Shown: piece by piece, positions 19,744-29,694 of the stretch
How positions within the stretch are numbered: position 1 is the first letter of the stretch
How the letters are laid out: every line of letters starts with the position of its first letter
From: an uncultured Bacteroidia bacterium
GTDB lineage: Bacteria > Bacteroidota > Bacteroidia > Bacteroidales > UBA932
Assembly (NCBI GenBank): GCA_902779765.1
Contig: CACZCQ010000002.1
Location: 1-64,000 of the forward strand
Reading direction: 5' to 3'
Length of the DNA stretch: 64,000 nucleotides
Program-made: the position numbers and the translations under genes
Notes under the pieces: model-generated
Database searches by the model: none
The model's input: only the letters and a program-made list of their open reading frames with translations
What the model was told of the DNA's origin: nothing

Positions 19744-19809
19744 GTGAATGTAAAATCTGAATGCTAATCCTGAAGGAGTTACAGATAATTATAATCTAGG
19801 AGAATATGA

Positions 19810-20724
19810 CTAAGTCTCTTCACATGAATCTAGGCTGATGGACCGAATAATATGCCTCTCGCGTTTTTCAACACTAGGTAGGGCCATATAGTCGCCATAA
19901 AGATTCTTCAGATAGAGATCCCATTCTCTTGGTATGTATATTAATTCAGTCTCAAAAGTAGCAACAATGGTCTGGCAAAACACGGAAGAGGGCAATAATT
20001 CCCCAAGGTAACGCTTTCTTCCCGAGGCGATTGTCGCAAATTCTTTCATAGTTGGATTGGAGACAAAGCGATCAAACCAATAAACCCATCTACGATGAGG
20101 AATGATTGAACAGATTCTTCCGATAAAACGGCGAATCTTTATGGTGTGCATCAAATCAGGATCAGATGAATAGAATTCAATTTCAGTATCAGACAATGGA
20201 TGAAAGTCATACACAGTATTAGCAGCAAATCTTAAACCATCTGATATTATCCCTTTCAATCTTCTAGCTAATCTATTCGAGGGAGTCCCATCTATAGGGA
20301 AAACATCAATACAGACCTTCTGGGGAAATCGTTCATCATCAGATAAGCCGACTAGTTTAGTTTTGTTCTTATATATTTTTAAAAAGGATATTGGGGCATC
20401 TTGTTTGCCGTTTGGATATAAATACGAATAATCGGTCTGCAAAAAGCCTTTATCTAAGAGAACGAGTAATCTCTGATAATCTTCTCTTGGCATCATTATA
20501 TCCAAATCATCATCCCATGGAATGAAGCCTTTGTGACGGACTGCGCCTAAACAACTGCCACCGGAGAGCATATAACAAAGATTATTAGCATCACATAAAT
20601 CAGCTACAGCCTTGAATATCTCCAATAAGCAGGACTTAAGCGCAGCGGACTCTGTTTGAGTTAACTCTCGACAAACTGAATTCTTCTTTAAAGCATCATT
20701 TATTTGTTCTTTATATGTTTTCAT
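19810..20724 (-). CDS. LicD-family phosphotransferase
   Basis: 304 residues. LSGGSCLGAVRHKGFIPWDD followed by DLDIMMPREDY is the LicD/fukutin-like nucleotidyltransferase core, with the acidic DDDLD metal site near residues 70-80. LicD proteins move phosphocholine, ribitol phosphate or similar groups from a CDP donor onto a glycan. The cytidylyltransferase gene follows at once in the transcript, which fits a matched donor-maker and transferase. No choline uptake or kinase genes are visible, so a polyol phosphate is more likely than phosphocholine. Confidence 0.88.
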   Translation of the reverse strand: MKTYKEQINDALKKNSVCRELTQTESAALKSCLLEIFKAVADLCDANNLCYMLSGGSCLGAVRHKGFIPWDDDLDIMMPREDYQRLLVLLDKGFLQTDYSYLYPNGKQDAPISFLKIYKNKTKLVGLSDDERFPQKVCIDVFPIDGTPSNRLARRLKGIISDGLRFAANTVYDFHPLSDTEIEFYSSDPDLMHTIKIRRFIGRICSIIPHRRWVYWFDRFVSNPTMKEFATIASGRKRYLGELLPSSVFCQTIVATFETELIYIPREWDLYLKNLYGDYMALPSVEKRERHIIRSISLDSCEET

Positions 20725-20747
20725 AAATACCTATAGACTGGATTAAA

Positions 20748-21857
20748 CTAATATAAACTTATATAGAACTCTTGTAAACGAAGAGCAGATATAGCCGCAT
20801 TATATCCAGCTATTGTTATATCATCAATATGAGACCTTCTCTGATATGAGATTTCATTAAGTATACGACTGGTCCAGAAACTTACGCCTTTCTCCAGAGG
20901 CAAAAAAGAGACCAACCCGGTTTTGTCTGATTCACGAGGGACTCCTTCGGATACAAAGCATCGCAATCCTGAGACTTGAGCTTCAATCAATGAAAGGGGT
21001 ATTCCCTCATTAATTGAGGGCAGTATGAAGAAATCCATCGCTTGAACATAATCTGATACATTTGGCACTGTACCAACAAAATGGACTCTATCCGATAGCC
21101 CAAGTTCCTGTACCTGATTCTCAATTTCGAATCTAAGTTCTCCCCCACCTAACAATAGTAACACAGAATCTCTTACAAGCTTATTAAATTCATTGAACAC
21201 ACACAACAAAAACCGATGATTCTTCTGAAAAGAGAATCGGGCAGTACATCCCAAAACTACTGTAGATTCTGGGATGCCAAGCAGATTTCTAATCTCGTAC
21301 CTTCGTTCTTTAGAGAAACTGAATAACTCTGCTTCAATGACGTTTGGGACAATAAGAACTCTGCCATTATTAAAGTACTTTTTGCCATACAACCAAATAG
21401 CAGCTTCTACACCACAAGCACAGAAATGAGTAGCAACTCGCTTCAAAGGCAATTTCAGACAATTTCTAAAAAAACCTCCTAGGCCAGCCTCAGATTTAGT
21501 ATTGTGTGAATGGCAAATTCTTACTGGTATTCCGATCAACTTAGCAATCAGGAGCGGAAAGAAACTTTTAGATGAAGTATGCGAATGAACAATCCGATAT
21601 TCGGGATGAGACTTATAAAAACGCCATACACCAACAAGATAAGGGAAGGGATTCCTCATGGTCAACCGCGGTACTCTGAATACTCGCCCACCAAGGCTGA
21701 GAATCTCATCCTCAAACTGGCATTTGGAAGGTTCCGTCAGCAAGAAATCGAACTGCACCTTTTCCCGGTCGATATGGCGATAGTAGTTCATTATCGCATT
21801 CTCAGCACCGCCACGGTTCATGGAATGGAGGATATGCAATACTCTTATTGGTTCCAT
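20748..21857 (-). CDS. Glycosyltransferase family 4
   Basis: 369 residues, GT-B fold. The N-terminus VLHILHSMNRGGAENAIMNY and the donor-site region FILPSINEGIPLSLIEAQVSG are typical of EpsF-like retaining transferases. It starts one base after the GT2 gene upstream, so the two form a GT2-GT4 pair like those at 28558-31712. Acceptor and donor are unknown. Confidence 0.9.
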   Translation of the reverse strand: MEPIRVLHILHSMNRGGAENAIMNYYRHIDREKVQFDFLLTEPSKCQFEDEILSLGGRVFRVPRLTMRNPFPYLVGVWRFYKSHPEYRIVHSHTSSKSFFPLLIAKLIGIPVRICHSHNTKSEAGLGGFFRNCLKLPLKRVATHFCACGVEAAIWLYGKKYFNNGRVLIVPNVIEAELFSFSKERRYEIRNLLGIPESTVVLGCTARFSFQKNHRFLLCVFNEFNKLVRDSVLLLLGGGELRFEIENQVQELGLSDRVHFVGTVPNVSDYVQAMDFFILPSINEGIPLSLIEAQVSGLRCFVSEGVPRESDKTGLVSFLPLEKGVSFWTSRILNEISYQRRSHIDDITIAGYNAAISALRLQEFYISLY

Positions 21858-21858
21858 G

Positions 21859-22758
21859 TCAACCGATCTTCATCTTTAAACCATGATGCACCATATACCG
21901 CGTTCTGAAATACAAACCAATTCCAGGAAGTAGGGCGAATATCGTCATTATCGGACACGGATTATTAAACAGTTCCTCACGCTTGCGCGCCCGGATTGAG
22001 TGAGATACGTAATGGATGCATGACTTGAATCTCCCTTTGAATGAATGATACAACCTCATGTGCTCTTTCCGCAAGAACATGAACCCATTAGGATTGTTCC
22101 AATACTGGCGATACATATTAAAGCTGGATCCATCCGTCTGGTAATCGACTATAACCAGCGGCTCATTAAGTGTGAGAAGTTTGTAGTCCTGATCGATAAG
22201 AAGATATTTATAGCCGAGAGAAAAGTACTTCTCTCCTGCAAATAGAGGATATTCAGAGTACTTGAGAACGACTTCCGTCCTATAAACCAACTTTTTATCA
22301 CCTTTTCCTCCGTTAGCGTAGAAACCATTAAGGGTAGTTTCTTTCATCTCTTCAGGGAATTCCGTTCCGATCAGTCCTCCACCTTCAGCATAGTCAAGTC
22401 CAACGATACCGGCATATTCATCTGAGCCATGGGCCTTCCAGAATGAGACTATCTTTTCAACGGCATCGGATGGCATATAATCATCAGAATCGATGCACGT
22501 GTTAAGTTCCGTCGTGATATTCTTATATGCAGTGTTGTGCGCCCCATGCATTCCCTGATTCTCCTGATAAACATAACGGATTGGAATCTTTCCCTCTGCA
22601 ATCCAACCGCTGACCAATTCCCTGGTGCCATCAGAAGATCCGTCATCAATAATCAGCCACTCGAAATCCTTACAAGTCTGAGAAAGAAGACTTGCATAGG
22701 TACGCGGAAGCGTATGGGCCCGGTTATAAGCTGGAGTAAATACCGTGAGAATACGCAT
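21859..22758 (-). CDS. Glycosyltransferase family 2
   Basis: 299 residues. LTVFTPAYNRAHTLPRTYAS, LIIDDGSSDGT and CIDSDDYMP give the nucleotide-binding and DXD-type motifs. Its N-terminal half closely resembles the GT2 at 29695-30585 (both open with TVFTP, NRA and TLPR elements), suggesting they are paralogues. It follows the EpsG-like gene after nine bases. Confidence 0.9.
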   Translation of the reverse strand: MRILTVFTPAYNRAHTLPRTYASLLSQTCKDFEWLIIDDGSSDGTRELVSGWIAEGKIPIRYVYQENQGMHGAHNTAYKNITTELNTCIDSDDYMPSDAVEKIVSFWKAHGSDEYAGIVGLDYAEGGGLIGTEFPEEMKETTLNGFYANGGKGDKKLVYRTEVVLKYSEYPLFAGEKYFSLGYKYLLIDQDYKLLTLNEPLVIVDYQTDGSSFNMYRQYWNNPNGFMFLRKEHMRLYHSFKGRFKSCIHYVSHSIRARKREELFNNPCPIMTIFALLPGIGLYFRTRYMVHHGLKMKIG

Positions 22759-22767
22759 AATAAACTA

Positions 22768-23868
22768 TCAGACAAAGAATGCCATAACCAAAGTGAATGC
22801 CAGATGTGCCATCATGATTATAGCAGTTTTACGCCCTTGGGACTTGGGCCAAATCTTCAATTTCAACAATGGATACGCCAAGACTACAGGATAAAGGAAC
22901 CACGATAGATATGCAAATCTATTAGAGTACTCAGCACGAATGACCATTATCCAAAAGGCATTAGCCAAGATATATGTTCCCAATAAGAGAATGTACGACT
23001 TATTAATGACTTTCTTCTTATTGATAATATACCAACCTAATATGATAGGCATCGCGCTATATAATAAAAAATCCCATCTAAAGCCAACGCGAGAAAACAT
23101 ATTCTCGTCTACATCAACTAATATATAATCAGAAAGTCTATCATCAAAGCCCAATCCAGCAAAAATGTTCGCAACCGCATTCCCTGCCAAAAGACTTATC
23201 AATATAGAGAGAGCCCAAAAGTAGAAAAACCATTTCGGTTTTCTAATGAAAAAAGCCGCTATCATACAAATAACAGGTAGAGCCGCTGAAGCATGAAATG
23301 CTATTCCTAGTAAAGACAGTATTGCACAAATAATTATATTCCAAGCACCACTCTTCATAAATGTCATTGCAAGGAACACAAAACTCAGTGCAACGCCATT
23401 CCTTAAACCATTGACTCCATAAGTAAAAAAGGAAAAAGCAGCAAAGCAGAAGATAAGTCCGATGTCAGCGTTATTATGCATCAAGCGGTAGCATCCCCAT
23501 ACTATAGGAAGGATATATAATATTTCAATTATGAAGAAGAACCAGTTTACGCTCATGAACTGTGAGCACAACCACATAAAAGAATAGAAAAACGAATCTT
23601 TTGAGGATGTAATACCTTCGGAAATCCGGCTAAAACTATTGTATGTCCTAGCATAATTGACAGTATCACCAAAAGCCGCTGATATAGGTCGAAAACCAAC
23701 AGCTACAATAAAAAGAATAGCATAAATGTAAACCAACGAAAGACTTTTCTTTCTGTGTAATACTTTCTCTGCGTTCTTGGGGCTCAAAACTACCGTAAAA
23801 TACAGAGAAAGAAAAAGGACAACAAGTAAATGAGCCTTTTCGTAAAAGAAAGGATCAAATAATTGCAT
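22768..23868 (-). CDS. EpsG-family membrane protein, candidate repeat-unit polymerase (Wzy)
   Basis: 366 residues with about ten hydrophobic helices spread over the whole length. The segments VGFRPISAAFGDTVNYARTY and FFTYGVNGLRNGVALSFVF are the conserved EpsG/Wzy-like loop and helix elements, the latter with the RNG/R-x-G pattern. As the only polymerase-like protein recognised in the locus, it is the best candidate for joining flipped repeat units in the periplasm. It lies between a GT2 and a GT32 gene. Confidence 0.85.
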   Translation of the reverse strand: MQLFDPFFYEKAHLLVVLFLSLYFTVVLSPKNAEKVLHRKKSLSLVYIYAILFIVAVGFRPISAAFGDTVNYARTYNSFSRISEGITSSKDSFFYSFMWLCSQFMSVNWFFFIIEILYILPIVWGCYRLMHNNADIGLIFCFAAFSFFTYGVNGLRNGVALSFVFLAMTFMKSGAWNIIICAILSLLGIAFHASAALPVICMIAAFFIRKPKWFFYFWALSILISLLAGNAVANIFAGLGFDDRLSDYILVDVDENMFSRVGFRWDFLLYSAMPIILGWYIINKKKVINKSYILLLGTYILANAFWIMVIRAEYSNRFAYLSWFLYPVVLAYPLLKLKIWPKSQGRKTAIIMMAHLAFTLVMAFFV

Positions 23869-23870
23869 AA

Positions 23871-24602
23871 TTAATTAGTAATAAATCTTTTAAAGAATGC
23901 AATAAAACTATCTCCAAACGCACGCCTCATAAGACGTTTTACGAATACCTTTGCACGATTCTCACCTGGCATCCAACTTTTCATGAACCAATGGATGGTC
24001 CTGGTATTCTCTGTCTTCCTCAGCCTGCCGGTCGCGTCATCAAGAGGATTGAAATAGTCAGGTGCATAAACGAAAATACCCTCTATATTCTGAACACTGA
24101 ATAAACCATTTAGGCCCGTCGATTTCATGATGTCTGTCACCATAGGTATCATAGTATACTGATTCCTTGAGCCATCAGGAAGATGATAATTTAACTTAGC
24201 AAATTCCTCAAGAATAGTCGCATATATTGGGTTACCTGACTCACAAGCTATGCCTAAACCGGGGTTAATCTTGCAATCATGTCCAGGTATCTCCAAACCC
24301 ATAAAGGGACCAAGTGCTATAATATCGTCCATTGATTTGATTACCTCAACATCAGTATCAAAATACACTCCTCCGTAATGATACAGAATCCAGAATCTGG
24401 CATAATCACTCACGAAAGCATATTTACCATCTGCATATGCATCATTGGTGTATGGAATGATATTCACATCAAAATTATCCTCATTCCATTCCTTAATTAC
24501 GTAATCAGGAAAGAATGCTCTCCAGCTCGCAATGCACTTTACGGCCATCTTGGGAAGAGGATTCCTTCCAAACCAGCAATAGTGAATAACTTTGGGAATC
24601 AT
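23871..24602 (-). CDS. GT32-like glycosyltransferase (DXD sugar-binding family)
   Basis: 243 residues. IPKVIHYCWFGRNPLPKMA at the N-terminus and YHYGGVYFDTDVEVIKSMD with the DTD metal motif identify the OCH1/capsular-type GT32 (Gly_transf_sug) family. The enzyme is soluble or peripheral and should add a hexose or HexNAc to the growing unit. It ends three bases before the EpsG-like start. Confidence 0.9.
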   Translation of the reverse strand: MIPKVIHYCWFGRNPLPKMAVKCIASWRAFFPDYVIKEWNEDNFDVNIIPYTNDAYADGKYAFVSDYARFWILYHYGGVYFDTDVEVIKSMDDIIALGPFMGLEIPGHDCKINPGLGIACESGNPIYATILEEFAKLNYHLPDGSRNQYTMIPMVTDIMKSTGLNGLFSVQNIEGIFVYAPDYFNPLDDATGRLRKTENTRTIHWFMKSWMPGENRAKVFVKRLMRRAFGDSFIAFFKRFITN

Positions 24603-24620
24603 GACAGATCAATTATATAT

Positions 24621-25862
24621 TTATCGGAGAAGGACGTCTATCCCTTTTACTGCTGATAAGTTCCCGAAATCCGTCATTGAAAGATTCGAAGAAATACGCC
24701 TAATCAGGATAGTATCATTGAAAAGCTTGACAATGCCTTCGGCACAACTTTCATTGTCCATAGGAACGACAATTCCATCACCCCCATCTCTTACCTGATT
24801 GCGTGAGGTAGGATAGTCCGTTACAACTACAGGTATGCACAATATTTGTGCTTCTCTCACTGTCACCGAGTTCCCCTCATACCTCGAAGGCTGCACAAAG
24901 ATATCACAAGCTTTTATGTAAGGATAGGGATTAGATTTCTTCCCTAGAATGATTACATGATTCTCCATCCCTGCTTCTGCAATCTTCGACCGGATCAACG
25001 GCTCATCTCCTCCATATCCGATAAGGTACCAGCGCACATTCACTCCAGATTCAATAATCCTCTTGCAGATGTCCGGCACATTATCGTAGTTCTTTGCATA
25101 ACAAAAACGCCCCACGGAAAGAAGATTGGTCACGCCATTTTCTTTTGGCATTTCCTTTCTAACAACCTCTGGCGGAATCTGCTCTGCCCGCTCCCTGACA
25201 AAGATTGGTGATAATATATTGTCTATCCTTACTATCTTGTCTTTCAAAGATGGGAACACGCCCAGGAAGTTTTCAGTTACCTGATCGGATATGCTAACAA
25301 CATGATCGAACTTCGACCAAACCGGCAACTCTAATTCGGCATCAACGTCAATCTTTGAATAATCAGTGTGAATCCAGGCTGCCTTCTTCTTCGCCTTCAC
25401 CTTCTCGGCCACGATATTATGAGGTGTCAAGAAAGAAATAGCAAGATCATATTCTCCAAGATAATCAAGCGAGGGAAGCACTGGTGTCACGGAGTCAAAC
25501 ACATACCCAAATACCGCTCCATTGTCAACAGGATGCTTGGATTTCTTGTACCGTGCAAATCTTCTCTTGGCAATCAGTCGCCTCAACACTATCCTCCAAT
25601 ACCCGTCTTTCAGAGCATCCTTCATCGGCCTCTCAATCTGGGCATATTCTGGAATCTCCGGAAGCAGATTGACTTCCTTCGGAATGAACTGCATCAACTC
25701 TCCCCTATGGCTATAGACGAACAGATCCACGTCGTATTTGCTATAGTCGAGAGCTTGCAGTAGACTGATGAGACTGATCTCTGCTCCGCCTAGTTCTAGA
25801 TAATGTATTGCAACAACAATACGTCTTTTCTTCGTTTCTCTAATTATGCTCAAAACATCCAA
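24621..25862 (-). CDS. Glycosyltransferase family 4
   Basis: 413 residues, GT-B. IVVAIHYLELGGAEISLISL starts the acceptor domain; the donor domain has LLSVGRFCYAKNYDNVPDIC and FVQPSRYEGNSVTVREAQIL. The central part, with KKKAAWIHTDYSKIDVD, resembles the GT4 proteins at 28558-29691 and 30582-31712, marking a paralogous group within the locus. Confidence 0.9.
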   Translation of the reverse strand: MDVLSIIRETKKRRIVVAIHYLELGGAEISLISLLQALDYSKYDVDLFVYSHRGELMQFIPKEVNLLPEIPEYAQIERPMKDALKDGYWRIVLRRLIAKRRFARYKKSKHPVDNGAVFGYVFDSVTPVLPSLDYLGEYDLAISFLTPHNIVAEKVKAKKKAAWIHTDYSKIDVDAELELPVWSKFDHVVSISDQVTENFLGVFPSLKDKIVRIDNILSPIFVRERAEQIPPEVVRKEMPKENGVTNLLSVGRFCYAKNYDNVPDICKRIIESGVNVRWYLIGYGGDEPLIRSKIAEAGMENHVIILGKKSNPYPYIKACDIFVQPSRYEGNSVTVREAQILCIPVVVTDYPTSRNQVRDGGDGIVVPMDNESCAEGIVKLFNDTILIRRISSNLSMTDFGNLSAVKGIDVLLR

Positions 25863-25879
25863 TCAGTAAAAGCACTATA

Positions 25880-27031
25880 CTATATTCCGGTCAAAATCTC
25901 ACCTGCTTGCCAAGCCCATTCCACATAAGATGGCATAATGAAAGAGTAGTGATTCCTTATTTCAATTTCATGATCCATAAGCCAACGAAACTCATCAATT
26001 AGTACATTAGGATTGTTTATAGATTGGACAGGAATAACATAATGATCATCCGATCCAAAGAGATCCTGCGCGATGCCTCTTGATTTTACAGAATAGCCTA
26101 ATACTAATGTAGGCACCTGAGTTGAATACGCTGCTATAGACGCATGTGTACGAGCAGCAACCATAAATCTACACCGAGCAATTATTCCTTTAAGAGCTTC
26201 GCATGATTGGTCCTCAATCATAATAATCCTACCTGTTTTTTCAAAAAAAGAAAACAATCTTGACAACGGTTCCCTATCATCATTATGATCCCACACTACA
26301 TGAGGTATTAAGGCAACCTGCATCTTTGTATTATGAATAATATAATCAATGAGATTATAATAATTATTCATTATCATACCTTTCTTATACTCCCTCTCTA
26401 TGATTAATGGACTTACATTAATACCTACAGTATCATTTTCTTTAAAACCGAGCGGCAAATCAACATCCTTACTATCTAAGGTAAAAGCTGGATCTGGGAA
26501 TAAACAAACATTTGTCAGACCATTAGAAACCATTGAGGAATATGTAATACTCTCACGTGCCACAATTCTAACGTATCCTTTTAAATCGTCAAGCAATTCT
26601 CCATGAATCAAGTCTGGGTCAACAGAGCATCCCCAAAGAATAGTCTTAACATTACGCTTCCTAAACTCGCGATTTAAAAGATAGATAAAATGAGGAATTC
26701 CATAACAATAATTATCTCCGCCAATTGAGAAAGCATAATCATAATTACAACAAGAAGAGATTTCGGGGGAATATAGCGCCTTATCAAAAGCAAAAGTGTC
26801 ACCCAAAAGATGATTACGAAACCAAGCAGAAACGAATCTTAAGGTAAAGTAGTTCAAAGGAGATGTATCCTCCCTCAAATTACAAATATCACTTAATCCA
26901 TATCGAAAATCTTCTTCGACTCTAGTGGAATACAATGTCGCATCCGAATGAGTAATATGTACAGTAGAACGTACTATCGCCTCGCATCCATGATTACCAC
27001 TACCACCATGTGGATACAATAGAATCTTCAT
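25880..27031 (-). CDS. Polysaccharide pyruvyl transferase family protein
   Basis: 383 residues. LYPHGGSGNHGCEAIVRST opens the fold and VAARTHASIAAYS with its His and the VLGYSVKSRGIAQDLFG segment are typical of the CsaB/WcaK-like family (PF04230). Such enzymes transfer pyruvyl from PEP to a sugar as a ketal, adding negative charge. Its start overlaps the upstream GT2 stop by four bases. Confidence 0.88.
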   Translation of the reverse strand: MKILLYPHGGSGNHGCEAIVRSTVHITHSDATLYSTRVEEDFRYGLSDICNLREDTSPLNYFTLRFVSAWFRNHLLGDTFAFDKALYSPEISSCCNYDYAFSIGGDNYCYGIPHFIYLLNREFRKRNVKTILWGCSVDPDLIHGELLDDLKGYVRIVARESITYSSMVSNGLTNVCLFPDPAFTLDSKDVDLPLGFKENDTVGINVSPLIIEREYKKGMIMNNYYNLIDYIIHNTKMQVALIPHVVWDHNDDREPLSRLFSFFEKTGRIIMIEDQSCEALKGIIARCRFMVAARTHASIAAYSTQVPTLVLGYSVKSRGIAQDLFGSDDHYVIPVQSINNPNVLIDEFRWLMDHEIEIRNHYSFIMPSYVEWAWQAGEILTGI

Positions 27032-28011
27032 TTACTAGCAAATAAAAAATAAACTCTAAAAGGAATAACACACCTATGGAGGATTGCTTGCTTAATCCAT
27101 TCAGAACACTTAAAACAATCCTTATACTTCTTCAACTCAGTAATTTCAGGAATTGCTAATATTCTTTTTACGTATAAATTAGAAAGATTTGGGAAATGAG
27201 GAAGCATAAAAATGCCATCATAGACTATCCCCCATAGACGCTGATATAATAAAACCTTGCTGTCATGCACCAACATGCTTTTCCTTTCGTAGAACTCTCT
27301 CAGCACCTTCCATTGTTCATATTCAATATTAAATTGATCAACGCGTAAAATTGTAGATAAGGAGGAATTGCTTCCAACACGCCTATAATGATAAATAGCT
27401 TTTAGTGTGGAAACAATGCTAGATGAATAAGCTAAATAATCATAATTAAAGATTAAATCTTCACCATATGATTTACCAACAGGGAAAATGATGTGATAGT
27501 CTCTAATAATAGATAAACGATACAATTTCACACATGGCCCATATAACATGTGACGTCTATTCAAAGAAATAAATTGCTCAATGTGTTGTTTATCAATTGA
27601 AAAGGCAATTTCTTCTAACGAATCTTGTTCATCTACAATCATTCCATCACTATAATGAGAGATCAATTGCCCTACCGCTAAATCAGTGTTCTTTTGCGTT
27701 ATAGAACAAAATAAGGATAACAAAAAATCACGATCTACCCAGTCATCACTATCAATGAAAGTCACATAGTCACCATTAGTAAGCTCTAAACCTTTATTGC
27801 GAGCTGCGGATACACCTCTATTTTCCTGATGAAAAACTCGAATCCTAGGATCCTTTCTTCCCCAATTATCGCAGATATACTCACTACCATCAAAAGAGCC
27901 GTCGTCTATCAAGATACATTCCCAATCGGCATAGGATTGATCCACAACTGATTGAATACACTCATCAAGATATGAAGCAACATTATAAACTGGAATGACT
28001 ATGGATATCAT
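27028..28011 (-). CDS. Glycosyltransferase family 2
   Basis: 327 residues. ISIVIPVYNVASYLDECIQS, LIDDGSFDGS and FIDSDDWVD are the GT2 landmarks. The helical C-terminal half is of the type seen in capsular galactosyl or glucosyl transferases, with no membrane span. It overlaps the pyruvyltransferase by four bases and begins two bases after the acetyltransferase. Confidence 0.9.
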   Translation of the reverse strand: MISIVIPVYNVASYLDECIQSVVDQSYADWECILIDDGSFDGSEYICDNWGRKDPRIRVFHQENRGVSAARNKGLELTNGDYVTFIDSDDWVDRDFLLSLFCSITQKNTDLAVGQLISHYSDGMIVDEQDSLEEIAFSIDKQHIEQFISLNRRHMLYGPCVKLYRLSIIRDYHIIFPVGKSYGEDLIFNYDYLAYSSSIVSTLKAIYHYRRVGSNSSLSTILRVDQFNIEYEQWKVLREFYERKSMLVHDSKVLLYQRLWGIVYDGIFMLPHFPNLSNLYVKRILAIPEITELKKYKDCFKCSEWIKQAILHRCVIPFRVYFLFASK

Positions 28012-28013
28012 AA

Positions 28014-28568
28014 TTATTCTACAAAGCCAATGGAAGACTTCAAAGCTTTTTTCATTTCTTCCTTTTTAACCTCTGATATAACGTCTATCTTAAACGAAGA
28101 ATCAAACACGGGTGTTTTTGACATCTCATTTTTTCGTTTTTGCATGTATTCCTCATATGTACAAAGCACCCTAGCTGGATTACCTACAACAACGGAATTA
28201 TCTGGAATTGATTTAGAGACTATTGTTCCTGCACCAATAATCACCCGACTTCCAATTATTACTCCCGGAAGAATAATACTACCGGCGCCGACAAAAACGT
28301 CATTACCTATTATCACTCGACCAATTACTGCATATCCAAGCTCTCTTTTTGTGCTGGCATCATGTGCTAAGAGATGAACACGTGGCGCCAAAGTAACTCG
28401 ATCGCCAATCTCTATCAGCCAACAGTGTCCAGGATCGATAATTACTTCCCCCATAATGGAACAATCTTTACCAATTGATAAACCATTCTCTATAGCTATC
28501 GACAATTGACTTCTATCATCAATATGTAGTAAATGGCGCCTTAGCCACAAATAAAACCTATAAAACAT
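28014..28568 (-). CDS. Left-handed beta-helix (hexapeptide) acetyltransferase
   Basis: 184 residues. Repeated hexapeptides such as VIIGNDVFVGAGSIILPGVI and IIGAGTIVSKSIPDNSVVVG, with PARV following, define the LbH acyltransferase fold (WbbJ/Maa-like). It probably transfers acetyl from acetyl-CoA to a sugar hydroxyl or amino group in the cytoplasm. The gene overlaps the upstream GT4 stop by 11 bases. A PglD-like N-acetylation of an amino sugar is possible but cannot be distinguished here. Confidence 0.88.
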   Translation of the reverse strand: MFYRFYLWLRRHLLHIDDRSQLSIAIENGLSIGKDCSIMGEVIIDPGHCWLIEIGDRVTLAPRVHLLAHDASTKRELGYAVIGRVIIGNDVFVGAGSIILPGVIIGSRVIIGAGTIVSKSIPDNSVVVGNPARVLCTYEEYMQKRKNEMSKTPVFDSSFKIDVISEVKKEEMKKALKSSIGFVE

Positions 28569-29691
28569 CGTTAATTATGCTAATAATTCTATCCATTGAA
28601 TCTCGCAATCCTAAAAAATGACTTCGACTTTCGGCCTTCTTTTCATATTGTACTTTAAGAGAGGGATTATTGAGTATCATTTTCATAGCATCATACAAAC
28701 CATCTTCAGAATTATCAGCTACTAATCCAAACTCACTTGCTCCTAAAAGCTCAGAAGTAGATGAACAATTGGTCATTAGAATAGCTTTATTCAATACAAG
28801 TCCTTCAAGGACAACTAGTCCCAAACCTTCTACATAAGATGGTACGATAATCCAATCAGCCATACTCATATATGGATAAGGATTATCTTTATGCCCAAGA
28901 AAACAGACACTATTTAATTGATTCTCTATACAATACGACTTGAATTGTGAGCTATCACCACCGCCTACAATCAAGGTTTTAAATGAATATCCCTCTGAAT
29001 TAAGCTTATTAATAACACGCAGATAACGGTCATACCCCTTAACATTTACAAGCCGTCCAACAGAAACAAACAGTGGACAATCTGGCTTAGAAATAGAAAC
29101 CGGTTCAAACGCCATCGCTTTAATCACGTCAATATCAATTGGATTATATGCCACACAAACCTTATCTACTAAATCAGGGAACAACAAAACAAAACTATCC
29201 GCTACTCCATGCGAGACAGCAACAATCTTTTCGAAGTTCTTATAGTCATTTACCGCATCTTCTAAACTCGCCTTAGATTTTCCTTTTTGTGACAACGATG
29301 TACTAGTATGCAACCATGCGACTTTACGCCCGCGTTTCAATTTCGCATTAGAAATAAAATGTGTCGGTGCCCCTTCATAGAAGGCAATCACTATATCGTA
29401 TTTATCACCAATAAATAAAGCATATATCAAAGAAGGGACACGATTCAGTAAAAAATTAAACAGATAAAACAAAATCTTAAAATCATTATTCACTAAAAAG
29501 CGATAGGTAATATGGGGTTTAAAATGCTTAGATACTTCAACTCGATAATTAGAATACACGCTTCGTTTAAAAATACTAATAACCGAAACATCAAACAAAT
29601 CCCGATCAAAATTGTTTGCGATGTCAACAAGAACTCTCTCAGCTCCTCCTAACGCGAAGGACTCAATCAAAAAAAGAATTTTTGTCTTCAT
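28558..29691 (-). CDS. Glycosyltransferase family 4
   Basis: 377 residues, GT-B. KILFLIESFALGGAERVLVD at the start, KVAWLHTSTSL in the middle and FVSVGRLVNVKGYDRYLRVI with IVPSYVEGLGLVVLEGLVL at the donor site. It is clearly paralogous to the 30582-31712 protein, which opens with RVLFLIESLSGGGAEKVLST. It is preceded by a GT2 gene three bases away, giving a repeated GT4-GT2-GT4 order. Confidence 0.9.
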   Translation of the reverse strand: MKTKILFLIESFALGGAERVLVDIANNFDRDLFDVSVISIFKRSVYSNYRVEVSKHFKPHITYRFLVNNDFKILFYLFNFLLNRVPSLIYALFIGDKYDIVIAFYEGAPTHFISNAKLKRGRKVAWLHTSTSLSQKGKSKASLEDAVNDYKNFEKIVAVSHGVADSFVLLFPDLVDKVCVAYNPIDIDVIKAMAFEPVSISKPDCPLFVSVGRLVNVKGYDRYLRVINKLNSEGYSFKTLIVGGGDSSQFKSYCIENQLNSVCFLGHKDNPYPYMSMADWIIVPSYVEGLGLVVLEGLVLNKAILMTNCSSTSELLGASEFGLVADNSEDGLYDAMKMILNNPSLKVQYEKKAESRSHFLGLRDSMDRIISIINDVL

Positions 29692-29694
29692 ATG

